From Nymphaea colorata (Eukaryota; Streptophyta; Magnoliopsida; Nymphaeales; Nymphaeaceae), in assembly GCF_008831285.2 (NCBI RefSeq), contig NC_045149.1, forward strand, positions 17,995,035-18,059,034: a stretch of 64,000 nt of DNA. Direction: 5' to 3'. How positions within the stretch are numbered: the stretch's first letter is position 1; every line of letters begins with the position of its first letter. Positions 1-9,305 of the stretch are shown one piece after another. Below the pieces are notes generated by a model. The model did no database searches. It saw nothing but the letters and a program-made list of their open reading frames with translations, and was not told the origin of the DNA. The translations under genes were made by a program, and so were the position numbers.

Positions 1-305
1 ACCATTCAGCCACAAATCCCCTTGGAGAAGAAAAAGAAACCGCAGAGCAAGGTCAGACACTCTTTCCCTCGTGAACCCGCGCAGATCTAGAGAGGGGATA
101 TTGAGGTCTCCTCTTCAACGCCACTCTCTCTCTGTATCTCTCTATTAATGCCTATCTACAGTCTAGGTAATATCAAATCAAATATTGTGACCATTTCCAC
201 TGTCAACTAAGCAGCATCTGATTCTTACATGTAATCAGACTTCAACGTGCGTCCCAGTCGGGAACCCATCTGCTTCTGTAAGAAAGCGTCACTGAAAGTT
301 CTAAG

Positions 306-524
306 TCAATGGTACCTTTCGTGGCCATTCAATGAGGATTTGACAGGAGAAAGACGGAGCAGGAGATGAATCAGAATCTCCTCTGGTAGGAATGAATTGT
401 AGTACTCATTCTGCATTCTTTGAGGGTTATTGGATGAGGGTAAACTTCTCGTTAACGTAAGGTTTAAGGCTGCATCCGGTCTGGTGCCGAAACATTTCGG
501 AACCTTTTCAAAGCAATGGGTCAT
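306..524 (-). pseudogene. Possible F-box gene relic
   Basis: The minus-strand frame contains the peptide LPEEILIHLLLRLSPVKS (about 389 down to 336). It resembles the start of plant F-box domains, which usually read LPEEILxxILLRLPVKS and then continue into a cysteine- and tryptophan-rich segment. Here one residue is inserted before the PVKS part, and the frame leaves the consensus at once and stops at 306. An in-frame methionine lies at 416, nine residues before the motif. I see no continuation in any frame towards the left edge. The simplest reading is a truncated F-box fragment; a chance match to a short leucine-rich motif is possible. Confidence 0.35.
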
Positions 525-582
525 AATATTCTCGCTCGCTCACTCATGCATGCATCCATGCATCCGCTAAACCTAGGGCCTA

Positions 583-700
583 ACAGGAGTCGAGTCGAGT
601 CCGAGCTCGGTCAGCTCGAACTCAGCTTGACTAAGTAAGATCACGAGCTCGACTCGGCTCGAGCTCGAATATAGCTCGACTATACTGGCTCGAACCAAGC
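583..700. repeat. GAGCTC-rich degenerate repeat island
   Basis: The stretch is built from repeated GAGTCGAG, GAGCTCG and CTCGACT words, which are largely self-complementary. It shares its word content with the larger array at 3063-3671 and is probably a diverged outlying piece of the same family. No coding potential is visible. Confidence 0.6.
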
Positions 701-1166
701 TGTTATACCATGCCTCTTGAGGCTATTAAGATATGAGGAATAACTATTGGGCATGTAAACTTCAAAATATTATGTAATATTTGCAGATGCGGGACAATTT
801 ATACATTTCATCATTTGATGCGTTTAGTTAATATGCAGGCAAGATATAGGAGACCCCAACCAGACTATGTCTTTGGTTCTCCTTCAACAGCGGCAATTGC
901 GTCGGACCCAGTTGCACATGGGCTGAACCCGAATCTGACCCATGACTTGGTCCAAACGGGTCAGGTCGATGGAGGCCAGACTGGACGTCACCAGTAGCTC
1001 CGGCCATGAGCACTCATCATTGTAGACGTAGACGTGTCCTTTCCTTCCTTTTTCTAGGAAGGCTTTGTTTATTACCGTGATGAAAAGAATGGAAAAAGTT
1101 GAAGGTATGGAGCAGTACTACACGGGTGGAATCGTATCGCTAATCAGAATGAGCATAAGGTGTTAG

Positions 1167-1170
<4 letters not shown>
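701..1170. other. Non-coding stretch, no feature seen
   Basis: Two overlapping short open frames on opposite strands near 815-1013 have no recognisable domain and no Met context or splice structure that suggests a gene. Nothing else stands out. Confidence 0.5.

Positions 1171-1218
<48 letters not shown>
1171..1218. repeat. (AT)n microsatellite
   Basis: An uninterrupted run of AT dinucleotides of about 48 bases. Confidence 0.95.
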
Positions 1219-1223
<5 letters not shown>

Positions 1224-3062
1224 TCAATTTATAAGTTTTTCAATTAACTTGATTAAACATGCCTTACAAAATGCTATAAATAGATTTACTTTTCAAACTC
1301 AAAGTATAACTTATCAATAATTTTTTAAAAAATAATCTTAAATATCATTTTAAGACTGTTATTTCACTTTTTTTTTCCTCACGAAGTCTATCACCTATTC
1401 TGCTTTTATGATTTCGGGTGAGCAGGGGAAACCAACCACCTGGCGGAGAACCAATGCCTCAAGTCCACGCTTCCTTTGGTACATTGTCTACTTTTTGTGT
1501 TTCAAGGTGTCGTGCTCGTTATACTTCAGTTTGTGCATCGGTGAACCCCCTTTTGCAACACAAGATGTTTGATACTCTTAATACTCGAAATGAAATTGAC
1601 GGTCAACTAACCCCACTCCAAGCGGTTGCACTAACCCCATTCGGACTATGGTAGGAGGATTTCACCACTTCTACATATGGTCTACAAAATGAAGGATGAC
1701 AACAAAATGTTGGGAGTAGTTAGTTTCTTCAACTTAGACTGCAGCTACTTGCGAAGGAGAAACTCTGGCCCTGTAGGTGGTCAACAGATAAAAGCCTATT
1801 CTCATTAGCAAGAAACCAGGTCCACTTTCATAGTCCAGTCCTTCTCTTATCATGGGCCATTTCTCTCCCCACATCATAGCATCTTCAGTATCAGAGCTAA
1901 GTGTGGGCTGGTGTAGGCTACGCCACACACCAGTCTATCAAATTAAAAATCTCGTTGAAATGAAGCTGGACCATGGCGGTGACTCAAGTGTTTCTCAGCC
2001 AAAAAATTCTAGCTCTGCCACTGATATCCGCTAGTGCAAATTAACTTGTTGAATGCATGGCTAAGCCGCAAAGCACATGTAAGGTGGTTGAACAAGCTAA
2101 GGGCTGCATCTCTCTTTTTTAACAATGGATGCATCGAACAGCTACGAGCATAACGCATATCTTTCTTATATCAACATGATAGAGGAGAATTCCACATCCC
2201 CTCCAAAATATTGGTCGTCTCTCCTTTCCTTGACTTTCAGTGACTGACTGACTTCCTCCCATCCCCTTGGATTGTCGAAGTCCAAAATCTATTGGTTTGA
2301 GTTTATAAGCTTAGAGGCTATGCATATCCAGATATTTTCTTCTAACAACCGTAGCATGAGGAGAATTTGAGTATCTAGAGTAGATGGTGGCTAGGAACGT
2401 GACGTATATCAGCTTTAGGAAACACGAACATGCTCTTAATTATACTTGCCCCACCTTCAACCTCAGAGAACACAAAGAAAACCAACTCTTTTGATTATAT
2501 CACTTATCATAATTGATTATGTCACATATCACCTTAGTTCTGAACTCTCTTTCGAAGATATCCGATAAAATTGGAACGATACACCTTTAGTTATGAAATT
2601 AAAGTTATACAGCACTATTAATTTGAAATCCTTCAACTCCATTGCCCTCTAAAATGAAGGAATCAACACCAAATCTGCGTGGGCAACGATTTTGCCGTTC
2701 TAAAAAGGAAGCCCTTACGTAACAAGAGCACACATCAAACTCCAATGATATATATGCAACTAGAATCGAAGCCACCATGACCGGAGGGGCTTTGTCACCC
2801 TTGTTGCCCATGCTTGCTTTCAGAGAGTCGGGAAAATAGGGAATCCCAAATGTCACCAATCATTCTGTAAAAAAGGAAACCATCTGACATGTTTTGGCAG
2901 AAGTTTCGAAAGCAGCCACGGCCGGATGCCCCATGGACATAGGCGGGGTCCTCAGCTTTACCGTTCCACTTCTAGAGAAATTATTAGTAAAACAAGTTTT
3001 ATTTTACATGGTTTGTAAGTACGGTGAACAACGAGACTCGTTAAAGCTCGGTTGGTGAACCA
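1219..3062. other. Gene-free AT-rich DNA with a dispersed-repeat fragment
   Basis: No supported gene. Around 1900-2030 the text 'AGCCAAAAAATTCTAGCTCTGCC' type wording (quoted here only in part) recurs with changes near 33785, 38095 and 44052, so a dispersed repeat fragment is present. Short frames at 1418-1654, 1734-1928 and 2605-2859 show no family resemblance. Confidence 0.45.
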
Positions 3063-3671
3063 GTTTGAGCCGAGTCATTTGCTTAAAAAGTCAAGTTCAA
3101 GCTCATGAGTCGACTCGTTCAAATAATCGAGTTGAGTTCAAGCTCAATACGTAACTGTTGAGTCGAGCTCGAGCTTTAATCGAGTTTGTCGATTAAGGCG
3201 ATATATTGAAACGAGTTTGAGCCGAGTCATTTGCTTAAAAAGTCAAGCTCGAACTCATGAGTCGACTCGTTCAAATAATCGAGTTGAGTTCAAGCTCAAT
3301 ACGTAACTGCTGAGTTGAGCTCAAGCTTTAATCGAGTTTGTCGATTAAGACAATATATTGAAACGAGTTTACGAGTTTGTTGAGCCTTAATTAAGTCGAG
3401 TTCAAATTTAACACGTAACGATGAATATCAATTTTATTCAGACGAGTTTGTCGAGCCTTAATCGAGTCGAACTCGAGGTCAACACGTAATGATGAACATC
3501 AATTCTACTCAAACAAGTTTGTTGAGCCTTAATCGAGTCGAGCTCAAGGTCAACACGTAACTGCCAAGTTGAGCTCGAGTTGCTTTCATCGAGTTATTAT
3601 CGAGCTCGAGCCGGATCGAGTTATTATCAAGCTCGAGCCGGATCGAGTTATTATCAAGCTCGAGCCGGATC
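3063..3671. repeat. Nested GAGCTC/TCGAG tandem repeat array
   Basis: Three repeat periods follow one another. Two copies of about 152 bp run from about 3063 to 3366; the word GAGCCGAGTCATTTGC starts at 3067 and again at 3219. Three copies of about 71 bp follow, with GAGCCTTAA at 3382, 3453 and 3524. Last come three copies of 27 bp starting at 3591, 3618 and 3645, each beginning GAGTTATTATC and ending in GAGCCGGATC. All share TCGAG/GAGCTC words, so the units look related by descent. The array is non-coding and rich in short palindromes. Confidence 0.85.
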
Positions 3672-4518
3672 GAGCTGTGAGCTTTTATTAGTCGAGTCTA
3701 GTTCAAGTTGACTGAACTTTGGCTCGACTCACCCCTATTTATAAGGAATTGAGATCAGGTCACCCCATTAGTACTTTTGAAGGTAGGAAATTCTTGAAAG
3801 GAAACCTAAAGACTCGATGGATATGTACCTAACTGATCTCCCTACTTCTCTCTCTCTCCCAACTGATGCATCGTTCCATAAGTAACCACCTAATGGTGAC
3901 CGTTAACGTTGGTAAGTGACGTGCCCGCTAGCATGTTTGGAAGTGGCGTGTTGAGACAAAGTTCATGGTAGATCGGTCCAATTCTAATGAAGGTGGACTT
4001 TGTCTGCTCCTAAAATACCATCATGACTTCAACTTGACAACCAATCACTTAAGTTGTGTGGCTTGTATTAATTACGTATTCAGTTGGTTTAAATTTGTAG
4101 GACTTTATCTTGATTGTATCCAGAAATATTAATTTGAATTGAGGGTTTTTGAAAATAACATAGGTGCATTTTGTTTTTTTTTTTAATGTTTTTTAACTTT
4201 TTAAAATTGATAACTTTACATTTGCTTTTTTGGTAGGCAGAAAATTTAACATCCACCACTCAGAAAAGAAAAGAAGCTTGAAGGCCTTGGTAAGGTTTAG
4301 TACATGGTTAACTAAATATCACTATCAACCAGACTCGCAATGCATCTTCTACAGGACCATATGCCGAGCTACGCAAATTTGGTCTTTTACGAGCTAATAA
4401 CACTATCAAATACCATGTTTTCTGTGTGACTTAAATATTAAGCCAAGCAGATGAGTGCTTTTCGTTTTAACTTCTTGTTAAGTTAATCATGTGTTCGTGA
4501 AATGTCCTTTCGAATTCT
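3672..4518. other. Gene-free DNA upstream of the membrane-protein gene
   Basis: AT-rich sequence with homopolymer T and A runs and no recognisable coding frame or repeat. Its right part should contain the distal promoter of the gene that starts at 4749. Confidence 0.4.
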
Positions 4519-4525
4519 TATATAA
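4519..4525 (+). promoter_or_regulatory. TATA-box-like element of the membrane-protein gene
   Basis: TATATAA lies about 225 bases upstream of the start codon at 4749. A start of transcription near 4550 would leave a leader of about 200 bases. This rests on motif and position only. Confidence 0.35.
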
Positions 4526-4748
4526 CCGGGATGAAGAACAACTCAACTAGGTTTCAATGTGAATCGGAATTTTGATTGATTTCTTCCAGAATACGGCGTT
4601 GTTCCTTTTTCTCGTGGTCCAAAAAGATTGCCCATGTCCATCAGATACTGACGGCTTGGATTTTACGTCGTCACGGAAATGCGGGTGAGATAAGGAGAGA
4701 TTCTGTTATAAGATCATCTCGTACCACAAAGAAATCACGCCGGAAAAA

Positions 4749-5688
4749 ATGTCAGGCAATTGCCTCAAGTACTTCTGTCCCTTCACTTACGAGTTGGCCT
4801 CATCCATCCCATGGGTTTCGCAAGTCCTCGATTTCTTCTTCCCCGACCCTCCCCACGTTCCAACCCTCCATGTGAAGGTACCAGAACACTACCGAGCGTC
4901 CATCTACCCGTCGTTCTTTTCTCAACGCTCCTGCTTTTCTAACCGCTCATTTGGATATATACTCGCAGGTCTGGAGTTCGAAGACCGTCTACGTCGAATG
5001 GCCGTCGGTGGCCGCCTGCGCCCTCGCCGGTATCGTCGTCTTCGCGGACGCTGGGAAAAGGCTTTACCGGCTAAGCAGAACAAAACACCGGTTCAAGGGT
5101 TCGTTCTCGTGGAGCATGGCGATGTGGTGGTACGCATTCATGTGCGTGGGAGGCTTTTGGTTCCACTCGTTGGACCGGCGGGAGCTTTTCCACAAAGTGG
5201 ACGTCGTTGGAACGGCGTGCTCCTCGGCGTCGATAGTCGCTGGCTCCGTCGGATTCGATGACCGGAAGCCAACCAACCGCCGGATTCTGACGGCGTTTTA
5301 TCTATCTGCGACGGTGGTTGGCTTCTTTTGGGCCTCTCAGTTGGTGAGGGAATTGATGTATCTGCTCCCGGCGGCGGCGGCCTTCATTTCCTGCTTCCGT
5401 TTCTACCTGAACATAGTGGCAGCCGAGTTTGGTGGTGGAAGGAAGATGGGAGGCCGCAACGAGAAGGAGAGGAAGAGAAAGGACAAGGTTGGGAGATGGG
5501 TCCTGGTCGCTGGGTTCGGAGGAGCTTCCATTCTGGTCGGTCTTGTTTCCAGCCGTTGGATCATGGAGATGATCGGCCAGAATTTCGGGCAGGCTTTTTG
5601 GGTGTTTTTCGGGTGTCACGTGGCTCTTTGGGGCCTGTTTCGGATGCTGGTGGCCTTGAACGATGTGGAGCTCCTGGTTTTTGCATGA
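4749..5688 (+). CDS. Plant multi-pass membrane protein, function unknown
   Basis: Two exons, 4749-4877 and 4969-5688, are joined by a 91-base GT-AG intron in phase 0, giving 282 aa. The first exon encodes a cysteine- and proline-containing N-terminus (MSGNCLKYFCPFTYEL). The second carries about seven hydrophobic segments near residues 54-70, 89-111, 121-138, 149-168, 172-194, 220-240 and 250-273. A strongly basic loop (GGRNEKERKRKDK) lies between the fifth and sixth. I do not recognise a named family. The spacing of H109 (GGFWFHS), D121 (HKVDVVG) and H260 (FFGCHVALW) in successive membrane segments recalls the Ser/His-Asp-His layout of CREST-type membrane hydrolases such as alkaline ceramidases, but this is only a hypothesis. 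The GC content is clearly higher than in the flanks, as expected for a real coding exon. A TATA-like box sits at 4519. Confidence 0.8.
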
Positions 5689-6279
5689 ACGAATTTAGCC
5701 GTTATTCTGAAGATCTTGTTGTTGGAATGGTGGAAAGACAAACTCTAACGCTTTTTTTTATCTGAATTCTAACATTTTTCTTCTTTCTTACTCAAGAAAT
5801 ATGCACGGGGTCGATAAAACTTTAACGTTTGATAGTTTCAAAGAATCGCATGGTTTAAAAACTGTGGATTTAACCTTGTATTGTGATATTTTCTCAATAC
5901 AAATAAGTAAAATAAAGATTTTAAGCGTCGATATTGAGTTTAGGCTATGATCTTTGTTTGATGAACCATTGATTTTACCATAGATATCTTTCGCATCAGC
6001 AAAAGAATGTTACAACATGTCCGGATAACAGGATAAGCATGACAGTCATATAAAGACACAAAAGCTTCCAAAACTAAAGTCCAAAAACCAGCCAGCGGAT
6101 GAACACAGGCTTCAAAAATAGGCTAATGTGGAATAACCTTAAGTTAAATATTTTGTGTATAACTTGAAGAGTATGATAGTACTTATGTGTTTTTCCTCTC
6201 TTACTAAAAAAAAGACTAGTGAACCACGAGTTATGAATCAGTTGTCAGTCTTCCTCATGCCAAAAGATCGTCTTAGCCA
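5689..6279. other. 3' flank of the membrane-protein gene, no feature seen
   Basis: AT-rich, non-coding. It should contain the 3' untranslated region of the upstream gene; I could not single out a poly(A) site with confidence. Confidence 0.4.
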
Positions 6280-7010
6280 CCCTTTGTCCTATATTCTAAA
6301 TCAGATTCCTAATTCTAGCAATGGATGTCAATATTTACTTATCCATCTATGTGGAAACTTAACTTCATACCTCCTCATTCATGTTCCTCCAAAGAAATCT
6401 CCCCTTCTGTTGAACTTGTTCACTATCCAACTCCACACATTTCTTGCCACTTGAGAGGAAATTAAGACATGAGATTGCTCTCTTCCTCATATTTACAAAA
6501 GAAACACCTATTAACGAAGGGCAGACTCATATGCTTCAAATGGTCAGTAGTCAGGAGCCGATGTTTGGAGGCTAGGTAAACAAACCAGTTGGCGCATGCC
6601 GGGGCATTCGTATCCCAAACCAACTTCTTCCAAGTTTCCTTATTACCTTTGCTTCTCACCATGTTCCAAACAAGTGAACTAATGATTTCTTGGTTAGCAT
6701 TAATCTTAAACACGAGTCTATCTTCCCCGTACGAGAGATGGGTACTCCTGATATCATTCAGAAAGGAGAAGTCCTCTTCAATTCTATGGTGGTTAAGGGC
6801 TTCTATATCATTCAGAAAGGAGAAGTCCTCTTCAATTCTATGGTGGTTAAGGGCTTCTATCGGAGAGAGAGAGAGGTGACTGTCATGTCTAACCTGCTCG
6901 TAGAGTTTTCCTTCAACCCTTTGTATAAGAATGCCATGACTCCAATCATCCACCCAAAATCTGATTCTTTTCCATTGTCATCTTTCCAAAAAACGACTTT
7001 GTTGTGTTTT
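6280..7010 (-). mobile_element. Broken LINE (non-LTR) retrotransposon, zf-RVT region
   Basis: The minus-strand frame 6462-6953 encodes the end of a LINE ORF2. First comes a DDWSHGI segment like the 'FWxDDW' part that follows reverse transcriptase. Then comes a zinc-binding RT-associated (zf-RVT) domain: TWKKLVWDTNAPACANW, LASKHRLLTTDHLKHM and the CFFCKYEEES cysteine motif. The frame stops at 6462, but the domain resumes in another frame (ARNVWSWIVNKFNRRG, about 6450 down to 6390), so the element is frameshifted and dead. Upstream (about 6960-7010) a further piece of the same domain can be read in a shifted frame. No target-site duplication was found. Confidence 0.75.
6753..6860. repeat. 54-bp in-frame tandem duplication inside the LINE relic
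   Basis: Two identical 54-bp units, 6753-6806 and 6807-6860. On the minus strand they repeat the same 18 codons (IEALNHHRIEEDFSFLND), so the reading frame is kept. Identity of the copies suggests a recent slippage or unequal exchange. Confidence 0.95.
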
Positions 7011-8160
7011 AACAAATCATGTATATTATTTTCGTTATTTAACTTGTCTTTTTCACGCTATTACATATTTTTTTCCCTTTGTTATATGTTTTATGTATCA
7101 TTCCTAGCATTCAATTGTTTGAATTAGAAACAATGACGATTCAGTTATAATCAATTCGGTTGGAACAGTGATTTGATTCAAAACCAATTTAAAACAACTT
7201 TGTTTTGGTCCCAAAGTGAAAATCTGCCCAACAAAAATAAGAGGCAAAAAGAAAAATCGTTTTTGTTCTCTAGCAAATCACATGAATTGCCTTGCCGGTA
7301 TTTTATTTTTCACATTTAGTATTTCCGATAAAAACTGATTCAATACAAATTGGTTGTTAAAAGAAGACTCACCATCATTAAATCTTAGAAGTAAACATTT
7401 GACTAGCGGTGGGGTTACAAAATTTTAAGGCACTTGTTATAAAATTTTAAATTTTAATAAGTATCAATATATAAATAAGAAAGATTATCCTCAAGTATCC
7501 ATATAAAAATAAACACTCTTTGAGTGGACAATTGTTCACAGTTTTCGCCCTGCATTCAACTACGGTGCTTTGATATTTTCTTTAATAAATATTTTTCTTT
7601 TAAAGGTTTTATCTAAGTCATTAGACTATTTTATTTTATCGCCGCACCCGAGTTGCATCGAGTCGAGTGTGCACCGGACATGAGTGCGACACCGACTCAC
7701 ACTCGAGCAATGTCATATTACTAAATTACTTATATAATATATGTTGTTTTGATATTTTTTTGTGCAATACAATTATTCAAATATGTTATATATATTAATA
7801 ATCAAATTATAATAATAATATATATATGCTTATGTTTTATATATATATATATAATAAACTTAAAATAATAATAATAATAAAATATCCTCACCGGTGGCAC
7901 TTAAATTTTTTTTTCCACACCCTTATCGGCACCCACACCCGCACCTTGCCGGGTGAGATGGTCTTATGAGTGAAATATGATACGGGTCATACTCGATTTA
8001 AGTCCAAACCACGTGCGTACGCGAACCGGAGATTGAAGCAACTCGTCTCAGAAGCATCCGGATCGAATCGGGATTTGTCGATACACGCCACAGATAAAGG
8101 AGGGAAACGCTCTTCCCGCCATTCCATCGACCCGCAAAACCCAAGCCCAAAGGAAGTGCA
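7011..8160. other. AT-rich gene-free stretch and ligase promoter
   Basis: Poly-T tracts, (AT)n near 7840-7852 and (AAT)n near 7864-7880, then a GC-richer segment from about 7910 that should hold the promoter of the DNA ligase gene. The open frames at 7970-8237 overlap on both strands and match nothing I know. Confidence 0.4.
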
Positions 8161-8168
8161 ATATAAGC
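8161..8168 (+). promoter_or_regulatory. TATA-box-like element just upstream of the ligase start
   Basis: ATATAAGC lies only about 30 bases before the first ATG at 8193. If used, transcription would begin at or very near that ATG, so some transcripts could have almost no leader or lack the first ATG. Motif-and-position evidence only. Confidence 0.35.
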
Positions 8169-8192
8169 GGAGGGGAAAGTGATCGAGCGTTC

Positions 8193-8357
8193 ATGTTCCT
8201 CTCTTTGACGTTCTCCCTGTCGTTGATGTTGAGGCATTTGTCCCTCTCCCCCTTCCTCTGCAGTGCTTCCATTAAATCTTCCTTCGCAAGCTTCTCCAGG
8301 TTCCCTTCTTCATGCCCAAACCCTAACCCCGGGCCTTACTTCCATCCCTTCTCAAAG
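8193..8357 (+). other. Predicted organelle-targeting presequence of LIG1
   Basis: The 55 codons before Met56 begin [17 protein letters not shown] and are rich in Ser, Leu, Phe and Pro with a few basic and no acidic residues. The first ATG has T at -3 (weak context), while the ATG at 8358 has A at -3. In Arabidopsis LIG1, translation from the first and second ATG is known to give mitochondrial and nuclear forms; the layout here fits the same scheme. Targeting to plastids rather than mitochondria cannot be excluded. Confidence 0.6.
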
Positions 8358-9208
8358 ATGTCCACCCGCACAGTCGCCGACGTTCTCATGGCCGCCGCCC
8401 GCGCCAACGCCGCCAAGAAGGGAGAGCCTCCTTCGAAGCGCGCCAAAATCGTCGAGGAAACCCCCAAGAAGGACGCCGATATCTCCGATGAGCCCGCGAA
8501 GCCGACCGGCAGCAGCGGCGGCGGTGGTAAGGGTGGCAGCAGTGAGGGATTTGATCTGGACGCGAAGATCCGTCAGTTGACGAAGAAGCCGCCGGAGTTC
8601 AAGCCGAAATCCGCTGCGTTCTGGAAGGAAGGGGAGCACGTGCCGTTCCTCTTCCTCGCTCGCGCGCTTGACCTGATTGCGAATGAATCGGGAAGGATCG
8701 CAATGACGGATATCATGTGTAATGTGTTTCGGACAGTGATCGCCACTACGCCGGACGATTTGCTTGCCGTGGTGTATCTTTCCGCGAACAAGATTGCCCC
8801 TGCTTACAAAGGCATTGAACTCGGGATTGGAGATGCGGCCATTATCAAGGTTCTTGCTGAAGCCTGTGGGAGGAATGAGACGCATATTAAAACACAACTG
8901 AAGGTAATAGCGTGATTTTCTTTCTGTATCTCTTTTTCCTTTTTTTTTACCTGATGAAAATTTCATTTTATGTACATCTCTTTGTCCATTGTTCTTGATA
9001 CTTTGACGGCTAGATCACATTGTAATCTGAATGATTCTCATTCAGAGTTTGGGTACATTGTCTTCTAATTTAGAACTTCATGTCGCTAAAATATCGTTTA
9101 ACTCTGAAAGTAATCATCAGGAGTCCCATATTCCAGAGCCCCGCTCAATCGAGGCACGTCAAGAATGATGGGAGCTTCTTACGGATACATTCTTAAGTTC
9201 TTTCTGCG

Positions 9209-9305
<97 letters not shown>

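Noticed and set aside
8352-8966. Minus-strand 204-residue frame
   Set aside because: Antisense shadow of LIG1 exon 1.
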